64,000 bases of DNA from Prolixibacter denitrificans (GTDB taxonomy: Bacteria > Bacteroidota > Bacteroidia > Bacteroidales > Prolixibacteraceae), in contig NZ_PYGC01000003.1 in assembly GCF_003014495.1 (NCBI RefSeq), forward strand, positions 434,001 to 498,000, written 5' to 3'. The notes below the pieces were generated by a model. That model was given only the letters and a program-made list of their open reading frames with translations. It was not told the DNA's origin and did no database searches. Positions within the stretch are counted from its first letter, which is position 1; every line of letters starts with the position of its first letter. Of this stretch, positions 45,275 to 54,767 are shown piece by piece. Position numbers and translations under genes: made by a program.

Positions 45275-47107
45275 TTAATCAATTAATCTTACTGCTCCTT
45301 CGTCAGCTGACGAAACAAGACTTGCATAGGCTTTCAGCGCCCGGCTTACCTGCCGATCACGGCTTTGCGGAGTGTAGGCTTGTGCTCCTCGCGTTTCTTC
45401 ATCAACACGGCGTTTTTCAAGCTCTTCCTCTGAGACCATTAACTCAATCCGGCGAGCCGGAATATCGATTTCGATGGGATCTCCATCCCTGACCAGCGCT
45501 ATTTCACCTCCGGCAGCTGCTTCGGGTGAAACGTGTCCAATAGACAGTCCTGAAGTTCCTCCGGAAAAGCGACCATCGGTTACCAATGCACATTGTTTAT
45601 CGAGTCGAACTGATTTCAGGTAGGAGGTTGGGTATAGCATTTCCTGCATTCCGGGTCCACCTTTGGGACCTTCGTAACGGATGATAACCACATCGCCGGC
45701 CTGGACCGCATCGCCAAGGATTCCGCGAATAGCGTCATCCTGCGATTCAAAGACCCGGGCCGTTCCCTTGAATTGAAAAACAGAAGGATCAACTCCCGCT
45801 GTTTTTATGATACATCCTTTTCGTGCTATATTTCCGAACAGTACAGCCAATCCACCTTCCCTGGTGTAAGCGTGCTCTATATCGCGAATACAGCCCTCTT
45901 CCCGATCCAAATCGAGTTTTCCATAATGCATCTGCTGTGAGCCCATCACCAGGTTACGACCAATATTTCCGGGCGCAGCTGAATAAAGTTCCCGAGCTTC
46001 CGCATCAGCCGTATCGCGCAAGACATCCCACTTATCAATGGCTTCGCCCAGCGTATTATCCGAAACCCGGCTAACTGATCGATTGAGCAATCCACCGCGA
46101 TCCAACTCACCGAGAATGCCGAGAATACCTCCAGCCCTGTTCACATCCTGAATATGGTAATGCGAATTGGGAGCCACTTTACAAATACAGGGAACTCTCC
46201 TCGACAGCTCATCCATATCTTTCATGGTAAAATCAACACCAGCTTCACGGGCAATGGCCAATAAGTGCAGTACGGTATTGGTCGAACCGCCCATCGCAAT
46301 GTCCAGGGTCATCGCATTCATAAATGCCTCACGAGAGCCGATACTGCGGGGTAGTACTTTTTCGTTGCCGTTCTTATAATAATCGTAGGTCAGATCGACG
46401 ATGGCTTCTGCTCCTTTAACGAACAATTCTTTCCGGCGGGCATGTGTTGCCACCACGGTTCCGTTTCCCGGAAGGGAAAGTCCCAGTGCCTCGGTCAGAC
46501 AGTTCATCGAATTCGCCGTAAACATTCCGGAACAGGAGCCACAGGTAGGACACGCGTTCTGCTCGACATCCAACAGCACACTGTCGCTCACCGAATCGTC
46601 GGCAGCCATGACCATGGCATCAACCAGATCAAACTGGCGGCCCTGCGCCTCTCCAGCTTCCATGGGACCACCGGATACAAAAATGGCCGGAATGTTCAAA
46701 CGCATTGCGGCCATTAACATCCCCGGAGTAATTTTATCGCAATTGGAGATGCAAATCATAGCGTCCGCTTTATGCGCGTTAACCATGTACTCAACACTAT
46801 CGGCTATTATTTCCCTCGACGGCAATGAATACAACATTCCGTCATGTCCCATGGCAATACCATCGTCAACTGCAATGGTGTTAAATTCTGCAGCGAAGCA
46901 GCCCAGTTTTTCAATCTCCTTTTTCACCATCTGCCCAACGTCATGCAAATGCGCATGACCGGGCACGAACTGGGTGAACGAGTTGACAACAGCAATCAGC
47001 GGCTTGCCAAAATGTTCCTCTTTCATCCCATTCGCCCTCCACAGGCTTCGGGCACCTGCCATACGACGCCCGCGGGTTGTTGTTTCGCTTCTCAGTTTTT
47101 TTTCCAT
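45275..47107 (-). CDS. ilvD: Dihydroxy-acid dehydratase IlvD
   Basis: A 610-residue IlvD from the ATG at 47107. Iron-sulfur ligands are in [15 protein letters not shown] and [19 protein letters not shown]; the C-terminal [16 protein letters not shown] is canonical. It dehydrates dihydroxy acids to the 2-oxo acids of valine and isoleucine. A longer reading frame back to 47179 runs through the attenuator terminator and is not the protein start: 47107 ([15 protein letters not shown]) is the usual N-terminus. First structural gene behind the attenuator. Confidence 0.97.
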   Translation of the reverse strand: MEKKLRSETTTRGRRMAGARSLWRANGMKEEHFGKPLIAVVNSFTQFVPGHAHLHDVGQMVKKEIEKLGCFAAEFNTIAVDDGIAMGHDGMLYSLPSREIIADSVEYMVNAHKADAMICISNCDKITPGMLMAAMRLNIPAIFVSGGPMEAGEAQGRQFDLVDAMVMAADDSVSDSVLLDVEQNACPTCGSCSGMFTANSMNCLTEALGLSLPGNGTVVATHARRKELFVKGAEAIVDLTYDYYKNGNEKVLPRSIGSREAFMNAMTLDIAMGGSTNTVLHLLAIAREAGVDFTMKDMDELSRRVPCICKVAPNSHYHIQDVNRAGGILGILGELDRGGLLNRSVSRVSDNTLGEAIDKWDVLRDTADAEARELYSAAPGNIGRNLVMGSQQMHYGKLDLDREEGCIRDIEHAYTREGGLAVLFGNIARKGCIIKTAGVDPSVFQFKGTARVFESQDDAIRGILGDAVQAGDVVIIRYEGPKGGPGMQEMLYPTSYLKSVRLDKQCALVTDGRFSGGTSGLSIGHVSPEAAAGGEIALVRDGDPIEIDIPARRIELMVSEEELEKRRVDEETRGAQAYTPQSRDRQVSRALKAYASLVSSADEGAVRLID

Positions 47108-47123
47108 GCCTGGATTTACGTTT

Positions 47124-47159
47124 AAAAAAAAGCCTTTCTCGTTTTCTTGAGAAAGGCTT
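47124..47159 (-). terminator. Attenuator terminator of the ilv-leu operon (stem 3:4)
   Basis: On the minus strand AAGCCTTTCTC pairs perfectly with GAGAAAGGCTT across an 8-nt loop, followed by a T-run. It lies only 17 bases before the ilvD ATG, so as a constitutive terminator it would silence the operon; it makes sense as a regulated attenuator. Confidence 0.92.
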
Positions 47160-47248
47160 GTTCGTTTCGATTTATGCAATAGTCAACCTTTCTCAACTGG
47201 TACCGACGAGAATAATAATGTCCACGAGAAGAAGGTTATCGACTATTG
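47147..47248 (-). promoter_or_regulatory. Mutually exclusive pause and antiterminator helices
   Basis: Region 1 (47241-47248, CAATAGTC, plus AACC nearby) pairs with region 2 (47177-47184, GACTATTG, plus GGTT): 12 bp with a 3-nt bulge. Region 2 also contains TTGAGAAAGG (47187-47196), which pairs perfectly with CCTTTCTCAA (47147-47156) of the terminator 5' arm. Region 1 lies inside the leader peptide just before its Leu and Ile runs, and the leader stop codon sits in region 2, so a ribosome stalled on Leu/Ile/Val codons frees region 2 for antitermination while a ribosome at the stop codon blocks it. Confidence 0.85.
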
Positions 47249-47258
47249 TACGCATCAT
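47193..47258 (-). CDS. Branched-chain leader peptide (ilvL-like)
   Basis: A 21-codon ORF starting ATGATG at 47258 and ending TGA at 47193. The codons include CTT CTT CTC GTG and ATT ATT ATT CTC GTC, i.e. the peptide contains LLLVDIIILV; 11 of 21 residues are Leu, Ile or Val. It is too short for a normal protein call, but its position inside the attenuator, its codon content and the alignment of its codons with the alternative helices leave little doubt. It senses charging of tRNA-Leu, tRNA-Ile and tRNA-Val. Confidence 0.9.
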   Translation of the reverse strand: MMRTIVDNLLLVDIIILVGTS

Positions 47259-47283
47259 ATCTAATTTTTTCTTTTATAATCTG

Positions 47284-47312
47284 AAAGAAAACCATTCTCC
47301 GAGAGAATGGTT
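47284..47312 (-). repeat. Second leader hairpin with overlapping tiny ORF
   Basis: AACCATTCTC and GAGAATGGTT form a perfect 10-bp stem with a TCG loop, followed by TTCTTTC on the transcribed strand, upstream of the leader peptide. A tiny ORF (47261-47317, 18 codons plus stop, starting MITIL) runs through it and ends 2 bases before the leader peptide start. It may pause polymerase or regulate leader translation; function is inference. Confidence 0.5.
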
Positions 47313-47394
47313 ATCATGGGGTTGATTACAAAAATACCGCTCAATGTCCGCAATAAAATTTCCTTAATCAATTATCGCTTATGAACTACAAAGG

Positions 47395-47424
47395 CAAATG
47401 TAGAAATAAACACAAAAAGACAAA
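47395..47424 (-). promoter_or_regulatory. Bacteroidota-type promoter of the ilv-leu operon
   Basis: Minus strand TTTG (47421-47424) and TACATTTG (47395-47402) with 18 nt between them fit the consensus. Transcription would start near 47388, giving a leader of about 280 nt that contains the second hairpin, the leader peptide and the attenuator. Confidence 0.7.
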
Positions 47425-47594
47425 ACGAAAATGTAAGTATTTACACTGATTTAATAAATAATTAAAAGTAGAATTGACCCTGTAGTATAAAACAGAAGCA
47501 TATAATTCTAACAAACTACATTTTTGTTCGAAAAATCAATCCTCTGTAAGCATCTAAAAATCGATAACTTACAGACGCTTTAATTAGAATTAGT
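47425..47594. other. Intergenic tail between dacB and the ilv promoter
   Basis: AT-rich, no gene. A weak minus-strand hairpin (TCTGTAAG-type arms at 47543-47550 and 47568-47575, 17-nt loop) with moderately T-rich downstream bases may terminate dacB. Together with the ilv leader this makes a region of about 335 bases without a normal-sized gene. Confidence 0.4.
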
Positions 47595-49019
47595 CTAATA
47601 AAAAGTAAGCAACCAGGGCTCTAATTGCTTTCCCATTTCATAAGAAGAACCTGAGAAATTATTTACAATTACTGCAAAAAATAGTTGGTGTCCGTTACGA
47701 TTTGTAAATTCCCCTGCGAAACTTCTCACCCGTTCCATCGATCCGGTTTTTGCCCGCAACGTTCCTTCAAGCGGAGTTCCCTGAAAAAAGTACTTCAAGG
47801 TGCCTTCTTTGCCAGCCAACGGGAGAGAATTAAAGAATATCTGGTCATCACCAGGCGTTCTGTACATATTCAACATCACCTCAACCAACGTTCTCGTACA
47901 GACAGCATTCGACCGGGACAGCCCACTGCCGTCGGTCTGATAAAAACCCTGCAAATAAACGCCCCGATCCTGCCAGTATGATTTCAAATCTTTCAATCCT
48001 TCGTCCAAAGTCGGCTTACCAGATACCTTCCGTCCAATTTCCCGAAGAAGGTGCTCAGCAAACAAATTGACACTTTCATGATTGGTTGTGTCAATGATAT
48101 CTTTCAGTTTGGGCGATTTTTCTACGGCCATCTGACGGAACTCACCATCTTCGCCTGTAAAAACGGCCTTTGCCTGACCAGTGATTTCAATTCCTAACTT
48201 ATTTACCACTTTTCGTAACGAATCGGCAGCTTCGAGCGGAGGATTCGGCATGGCGCCTTTCACTACAAAATCATTTCTCCCTTTCGGAATTTCGCCCGTA
48301 ATCATCTGATGTTGCGCATATGGAGCGCCATACACATACGATTGATCGCTGTTTTTATTGGAAGAAACCACCCGGTTATCCAGTGAAAAACCCGGAGTTT
48401 CCGGTTGTACATACTTCACACGGGTTGGTTCTCCCGCCTCAGCCGGCGATTGAAAATGTATCCGGTACATGTTGTCAGCAAATGTGAGCCCGTAAATTCC
48501 TGCGCCGTAATAATTTCCCATGTCTTCCCAAATCCATCCGCCGGGAATGGCAGTATCGTCCAGTGCCGAGGCATCGCCAATAACGTCGCCATCTACTTGT
48601 TTTATTCCGAGTTGCTTTAATTGGTATGCCCACTGTTCAAAAACTCCTAAATAATGGGTTTTAAAGTATTCGGAATAAAAAGCCGGATCAGCTCCTCCTC
48701 TAATAATTAAATCGCCTTTCAATGTACCGGTCTTGTGATCGATTTTTCCGATGTAGCCAAACCGGGTCTTAAACCGAAAGTCCGGCCCGAGCAAACGCAT
48801 GGCAGTCGCCGTTGTCACCACTTTTAATACCGAAGCCGGCGTCAGGCTCTTTTGCGGCGACTGGGCTACAACCTGTCCCGTTGTAGCATCATATACATAA
48901 AAACTGTATTCGGCTGTCTGCAATTCCGGCAAATATGGTAACGCAGAAAGTGTATCAGGTTGTGATTTAACTTGTGTAGAAACGAAAAGGAGAAATAATG
49001 CAATAATTAATCTGTTCAT
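47595..49019 (-). CDS. dacB: D-alanyl-D-alanine carboxypeptidase/endopeptidase (PBP4, DacB)
   Basis: A 474-residue class C penicillin-binding protein with signal peptide (residues 1-19). The SxxK is S63-V-L-K66 (TPASVLKV), the SxN region is in DGSGLSRSN, and the KTG box is in LRAKTGSMERVRS. It cleaves the terminal D-Ala of peptidoglycan stems and cross-links, in the periplasm. Length and motif order match E. coli DacB (477). Monocistronic. Confidence 0.93.
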   Translation of the reverse strand: MNRLIIALFLLFVSTQVKSQPDTLSALPYLPELQTAEYSFYVYDATTGQVVAQSPQKSLTPASVLKVVTTATAMRLLGPDFRFKTRFGYIGKIDHKTGTLKGDLIIRGGADPAFYSEYFKTHYLGVFEQWAYQLKQLGIKQVDGDVIGDASALDDTAIPGGWIWEDMGNYYGAGIYGLTFADNMYRIHFQSPAEAGEPTRVKYVQPETPGFSLDNRVVSSNKNSDQSYVYGAPYAQHQMITGEIPKGRNDFVVKGAMPNPPLEAADSLRKVVNKLGIEITGQAKAVFTGEDGEFRQMAVEKSPKLKDIIDTTNHESVNLFAEHLLREIGRKVSGKPTLDEGLKDLKSYWQDRGVYLQGFYQTDGSGLSRSNAVCTRTLVEVMLNMYRTPGDDQIFFNSLPLAGKEGTLKYFFQGTPLEGTLRAKTGSMERVRSFAGEFTNRNGHQLFFAVIVNNFSGSSYEMGKQLEPWLLTFY

Positions 49020-49105
49020 GAGAAAACATAGTTTTACTGATTACCCGAACTTTTAAGGTAACCATATATAAATGAAACAAAGATTGATTGACGAAAACAA
49101 GCCAA

Positions 49106-51298
49106 CTAGAACCAATATCCAAGAGACAAAAAGACCGAAGGATCGTTCGATATATTCGAACTGCTCACCATTAACTCGACAGGTCCAACCATACTATCAT
49201 ACGACAATGTAACACCTCCACCAGCCAGAACATCACCTTTGGTCAGAAAGTCATTATCATTTCCGTAGAACCCAAGGTTTGTATTCAATGTCAAATAAAT
49301 ACTTTCCCAAAAGCGAAAGCGGAAGTCCATTTCACCGACAGCCACATTGCGGGTCATCAACTCCATCCGGCGTAAACCGATAAACGGAACCTGTGCATTC
49401 AAATAGTCGGTTTGCTCAACGCCTCCCACAAAGGATTTATAATATACCGGCTCTCCGGAACCAATAATGATTCTTCCTTTCGCTGACGGCAGTATTGTAA
49501 AACGGGAACCAAAGGATTTAGCAAACTGGATGTTCAATTTTACCGGCATAAATGGATTCCCTTCATTCAATAACCAACCGTTATCAGTCACTATTTTGGC
49601 TTCGCCTAATAATTTCCATCCCACCGTTGGGAAGTAAGCCCGGTTCATTTGATCCAGGTCAATCTGGGCATAATAATTTAAGAGCGTTTGATTACTAAGA
49701 TTAACATCAGCAGGTATGGCACCAATCACCGATTCCACATTGAAATGCTCCAGTTCCGCACCTAACGAAACCCTAAATGCATCGAAATAAACCGAGTGGG
49801 TAGCCAACTGTGCCTTGTATAACTGGAGGTTGACCAGCGACGATTTGTCTCCGTTTACATACTGCGAGATAGTTTCGTCGTGGATACTGGCTCCGGCAAA
49901 AAGCCCCGGCTTCCAACCATTATCAACTGTATAGCGCACAGCAAATGCCGGGTTAGTTGCCAGAATTGCATCCATTGACAACTTCGCTCCGGTCTTCCGG
50001 CTATTTTTAAATGTAGTATTGATTAACAAAGCTGCTTTCCGGTCAGTGTCATAGTGAATTCCCAGGTTCAGGCGATCGTGAACCCGTTCTTTCACTGTCA
50101 GATGCAGCGTTTTGTTTTGATCCCCAAGTAAACGATAGCGAACGTAATCGAAGTTTCCGGAGCCATAAATCCGTTTAATTCCTTCACGCAGTTGACGAAC
50201 CGTCATCACTTGCGGTGGATCAAGGTCCAATAACCCGAGGAAATAATTCAATCCCTGATTTTTGGCACCGTCAACTGTCACCCGTTCGATAGTCAAATTG
50301 CGGTCCAGACTTGGAATCTTCTCTGGCTTAATGGGATTCGGTTTCAGATGCAGTGAGTCGCGCAGATGAATCAGTTGTGGAAGAATCTTCCGGGCAGCTT
50401 CCTCTCCCCTTTTTATCAACTCATCGGCCGATGCGGCATCAAAACTGGAAGCGGAGTATCCTTTGATGTCGGGCTTAATGTAATAGTCAACCAGCTTCTT
50501 ATTTTCTTCCGACTTCCGGTAGGACATCAGGTTAACCAACTGGTTCACCACATCCGGGATGGATTGTAGTTCTTTCTTATCCCGCAGCCCATATTGGATA
50601 TCCACACCGATAATAATATCAGCGCCCATCTCTTTACAACGGTTCACCGGGAAGTTATTGATAATGCCGCCATCCACCAGCAGGCGCCCATCCACATCAA
50701 CCGGAGAGAATGCCGTAGGAACTGACATGCTGGCCCGAATCGCCAACGGGAGATACCCGTGCTTCAGAACCACTTCTTTTCCCGTTTCGATATCGGCCGC
50801 CACACAAAGGAAAGAACGCGGAAGCTTTGAAAAGTCAGTTACATTTTGATAGTCGAGTGCCAAATAAGAGAATAGATCCTGAACATTCTGACCGCTCAAA
50901 GCTCCCGAGGGTAAACTAACACGTTTCGAACGTATAGGAAAACTCAGGTTGTAACGATCCAGCTCATGCTTGTCAAAAACCGGAATATAACGCCTATCTA
51001 CCTGATCACTCAGGAGCGTGGTCCAATCCTGGCTCTTCACTATTTTTTCCAGCGTATTGGCATCATAGCCCATTGCATAAAATCCTCCGACGATGCTTCC
51101 AATACTGGTACCAGCAATATAGTCAATCGGTATTCCAGCTTCTTCCAGCACTTTCAATACCCCAACATGAGCAAAACCTTTCGCCCCGCCACCACTTAAA
51201 ACCAATCCGATTTTAGGGCGATGATTTGTTTCCTGGGCATGAAGTGAATACCCTGGAAAAATCAAAAAGATAAGTAGTAATATTTCTCTTATTCTCAT
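49106..51298 (-). CDS. Patatin-like phospholipase with outer-membrane barrel
   Basis: A 730-residue protein (start 51298, giving the signal peptide REILLLIFLIFPGYSLHAQ). Patatin domain about 28-310: oxyanion GGGAKG, nucleophile S65 in GTSIG, and the catalytic Asp in VDGGIINNFPV. A POTRA-like segment follows (LTIERVTVDGAKNQ...RQLREGIKRIYGSGNFD, about 340-410) and then a BamA/surface-antigen-type C-terminal barrel ending in a Phe-terminal strand (LSLGYWF). This is the PlpD/type Vd layout, in which the lipase domain is carried at the outer membrane. Acts on phospholipids; known relatives contribute to membrane remodelling or virulence. Confidence 0.9.
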   Translation of the reverse strand: MRIREILLLIFLIFPGYSLHAQETNHRPKIGLVLSGGGAKGFAHVGVLKVLEEAGIPIDYIAGTSIGSIVGGFYAMGYDANTLEKIVKSQDWTTLLSDQVDRRYIPVFDKHELDRYNLSFPIRSKRVSLPSGALSGQNVQDLFSYLALDYQNVTDFSKLPRSFLCVAADIETGKEVVLKHGYLPLAIRASMSVPTAFSPVDVDGRLLVDGGIINNFPVNRCKEMGADIIIGVDIQYGLRDKKELQSIPDVVNQLVNLMSYRKSEENKKLVDYYIKPDIKGYSASSFDAASADELIKRGEEAARKILPQLIHLRDSLHLKPNPIKPEKIPSLDRNLTIERVTVDGAKNQGLNYFLGLLDLDPPQVMTVRQLREGIKRIYGSGNFDYVRYRLLGDQNKTLHLTVKERVHDRLNLGIHYDTDRKAALLINTTFKNSRKTGAKLSMDAILATNPAFAVRYTVDNGWKPGLFAGASIHDETISQYVNGDKSSLVNLQLYKAQLATHSVYFDAFRVSLGAELEHFNVESVIGAIPADVNLSNQTLLNYYAQIDLDQMNRAYFPTVGWKLLGEAKIVTDNGWLLNEGNPFMPVKLNIQFAKSFGSRFTILPSAKGRIIIGSGEPVYYKSFVGGVEQTDYLNAQVPFIGLRRMELMTRNVAVGEMDFRFRFWESIYLTLNTNLGFYGNDNDFLTKGDVLAGGGVTLSYDSMVGPVELMVSSSNISNDPSVFLSLGYWF

Positions 51299-51525
51299 GC
51301 TCGGTTTAGTCTGTCGGAAAATTATCATCTCCGGAATAAAGTAATTTTTAAATAAGGCTCACGGAAGCTTTTGAATGGTTCAAGATAATTCTTTTCATGA
51401 CTTGTTTTATTACTTTTACCAATGATTATTGTTATGTAAACGTAAAATAGTAAAGGCCGAAATAATTCAACTTGACAGAGTCGGCTGATTACAATCATTT
51501 TATCTGGTGACCGATTGAATAAGTT

Positions 51526-51906
51526 ATGTGGAAAGAAGCATTAATTGTAGGTTTAGGAGGAGGTTTGGGAAGCATTTCCCGTTTTCTTTCGCAAAAAGGA
51601 GTTGAACGGTTTATGGATAGTTCCTTTCCAATGGGAACATTCGTAGTCAATATTGTTGGTAGTCTTATCATTGGTATTGTTTACGAAATGGCCAGCAGAG
51701 GCAACCTGCTAAGTCCCGAAGCCCGCCTTTTCCTTGCAGTAGGGTTTTGTGGCGGCTTTACCACTTTCTCATCATTTGCCTATAACAATCTCACGCTGAT
51801 CAACGAAAAACTGTGGCAATACCTGTTCCTGAACGTCGGCGGAAGTCTCTTTACAGGAATATTGGCTGTTTATTTGGGAATTGTTCTGGTCAGAGTTATT
51901 TTCTGA
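51526..51906 (+). CDS. crcB: Fluoride channel CrcB (Fluc)
   Basis: A 126-residue membrane protein with four hydrophobic segments. Fluc motifs are present: GGGLGSISRF at the start, GTFVVNIVGS and GFCGGFTTFSSFAYN, which line the dual-pore channel. It exports fluoride. The upstream 227 bases contain no convincing crcB-motif (fluoride) riboswitch. The neighbour 37 bases downstream is a DUF190 protein, a common partner of crcB. Confidence 0.93.
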   Translation: MWKEALIVGLGGGLGSISRFLSQKGVERFMDSSFPMGTFVVNIVGSLIIGIVYEMASRGNLLSPEARLFLAVGFCGGFTTFSSFAYNNLTLINEKLWQYLFLNVGGSLFTGILAVYLGIVLVRVIF

Positions 51907-51943
51907 TCAACAAGTCTGTCGTTAAACCGAAAAATTCAATCAT

Positions 51944-52309
51944 ATGGAACTGTACGGAAAAGCTCTCAACCTCCGTATTCAATGCGGAGAAACCGATAAA
52001 TACGAAAGTCAGCCATTGTACGAAGCCATTATATATGCCGCCCGGAAAGAAGGTATGGCCGGCGCTACGGCCTTTCGCGGTGTTATGTCGTTCGGTGCCA
52101 GCCACTCCATCCACACCATGAAAATATTCGCGTTGGGAGGCGACCTTCCTATATTAATTGACATTACCGATAACGAAGAACGAGTAAAGAAATTTATCCC
52201 TATCGTAGAAGAGATGATGGAGAAATCGGGCAAGGGGGGAATGATTACCACACACGAGGTAGAAGTTCATCGTTACCTTCCGGGGAAAAAGCACCGGAAT
52301 GAATCGTGA
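51944..52309 (+). CDS. DUF190 protein, crcB partner
   Basis: A 121-residue DUF190 domain protein: ESQPLYEAIIYAARKEGMAGATAFRGVMSFG and SHSIHTMKIFALGGDLPILIDITDN are the family core. DUF190 folds resemble PII-like proteins and are often encoded beside CrcB; the molecular role is not established. It follows crcB directly, suggesting a fluoride-related function. Confidence 0.85.
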   Translation: MELYGKALNLRIQCGETDKYESQPLYEAIIYAARKEGMAGATAFRGVMSFGASHSIHTMKIFALGGDLPILIDITDNEERVKKFIPIVEEMMEKSGKGGMITTHEVEVHRYLPGKKHRNES

Positions 52310-52474
52310 TTTGCTAGCCCGTGATATCTATTTTTCTATATATTAAAATACCCTGATTCCGAAAATTCACGATCGGAAAATACCAGTAAAATCAAGCCAT
52401 TCGGTTCTTTATTAACTTAACTACAAATTTCATTTCTCCCCGATAAAAGGTAGACGTAATTCACAGGGAATGTT

Positions 52475-52482
52475 TATCTTTG
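52475..52482 (+). promoter_or_regulatory. Possible -7 box upstream of eno
   Basis: TATCTTTG matches the Bacteroidota -7 element; no TTG is found at the matching upstream distance, so this is only a candidate. Confidence 0.35.
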
Positions 52483-52550
52483 TCAGGATTTATTACGCAT
52501 AAAAATTATTGCTTGGCTGTCGTCCTGACAGCTAAAAATGTTGAACATAA

Positions 52551-53867
<1,317 letters not shown>

Positions 53868-53892
53868 TCCACTCAGGATTTTATCATACCCG

Positions 53893-53921
53893 AACCTCGC
53901 CTTGTAAGGCGGGGTTTTTTT
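53893..53921 (+). terminator. Rho-independent terminator of eno
   Basis: AACCTCGCCTT pairs with AAGGCGGGGTT (one T-G) around a 2-nt gap, followed by a T-run. Confidence 0.9.
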
Positions 53922-54002
53922 ATGTTCCGGAATAGGAATTTTTCTCGTTTTACTGTTATAGATTCTAGAAATATGATTCACCCATATTAAAAGAACAAGA
54001 CC

Positions 54003-54704
54003 ATGAACAATCAAAAATTATTTATCCCGAAAGGGAAGAAGTATGCAATCTTTATCCTTCTCCTCACCTTTCTTTTTACCGGATGTAAAACACTGAACAA
54101 TGCCGAAAAAGGTGCCATGATTGGAACCGGAACCGGCGCTGCGGTAGGCGCCGGAATTGGAAAGCTGGCCGGAAATACAGCTATCGGAGCCATTATTGGT
54201 GCAGGAGTTGGTGGAGCAACCGGCGCTGTTATCGGTAATTACATGGACAAGCAGGCTGCCGAAATGCAGAAAGATTTGGAAGGTGCCAAAGTGGAACGTG
54301 TTGGTGAAGGAATCAAAATTACGTTCGATTCCGGTATTCTATTCGCACTCAACTCCAGTGCGCTGAATCAGCAGTCCAAAGACCAGCTTGCCAAACTCTC
54401 TCAGATTCTGAATAAATATGGTGATACCAATATTTTGGTAGAGGGTCACACCGACAATACCGGGACAGCGGAGTACAACCTGAAATTGTCGGAACGGCGG
54501 GCTGAAAGTGTAGCAACGTACCTGGAAGGACACAATGTGGCCTACTCCCGTATTACCACCAAGGGATACGGCGAGGAGCAACCCATTGTGGCTAACGATA
54601 CGCCGGCACACCGGGCACTGAATCGCCGGGTGGAAATTGCCATTTTCGCTAACAAAAAACTGAAGAGGGCAGCCGAGAAAGGAACCATTCCGATTAACAA
54701 CTAA
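54003..54704 (+). CDS. OmpA-family lipoprotein with glycine-zipper
   Basis: A 233-residue lipoprotein, lipobox ending at C28 (LFTGC). Residues about 37-85 are a glycine-zipper-rich segment (GTGTGAAVGAGIGKLAG and similar), then an OmpA-like peptidoglycan-binding domain (VEGHTDNTGTAEYN, LSERRAESV, RALNRRVEI). It anchors the outer membrane to peptidoglycan. The layout resembles YiaD-type proteins. Monocistronic after eno. Confidence 0.93.
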   Translation: MNNQKLFIPKGKKYAIFILLLTFLFTGCKTLNNAEKGAMIGTGTGAAVGAGIGKLAGNTAIGAIIGAGVGGATGAVIGNYMDKQAAEMQKDLEGAKVERVGEGIKITFDSGILFALNSSALNQQSKDQLAKLSQILNKYGDTNILVEGHTDNTGTAEYNLKLSERRAESVATYLEGHNVAYSRITTKGYGEEQPIVANDTPAHRALNRRVEIAIFANKKLKRAAEKGTIPINN

Positions 54705-54720
54705 CAATCGAATGACATAA

Positions 54721-54752
54721 AAAAAGCGGTCTTCTCCAGACCGCTTTTCTTT
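54721..54752. terminator. Bidirectional rho-independent terminator
   Basis: AAAAGCGGTCT pairs with AGACCGCTTTT across a 5-nt loop, with T-rich flanks on both strands; it serves the OmpA-like gene and the convergent dehydrogenase. Confidence 0.9.
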
Positions 54753-54767
54753 TCAGTACGCTTTCAG

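Noticed and set aside
47108-47179. N-terminal extension of ilvD back to 47179
   Set aside because: It would be translated through the attenuator terminator hairpin and does not resemble the IlvD family start at 47107.
51420-51525. Fluoride (crcB-motif) riboswitch upstream of crcB
   Set aside because: The leader lacks the expected pseudoknot arms and conserved core; I could not fold it into the known structure.
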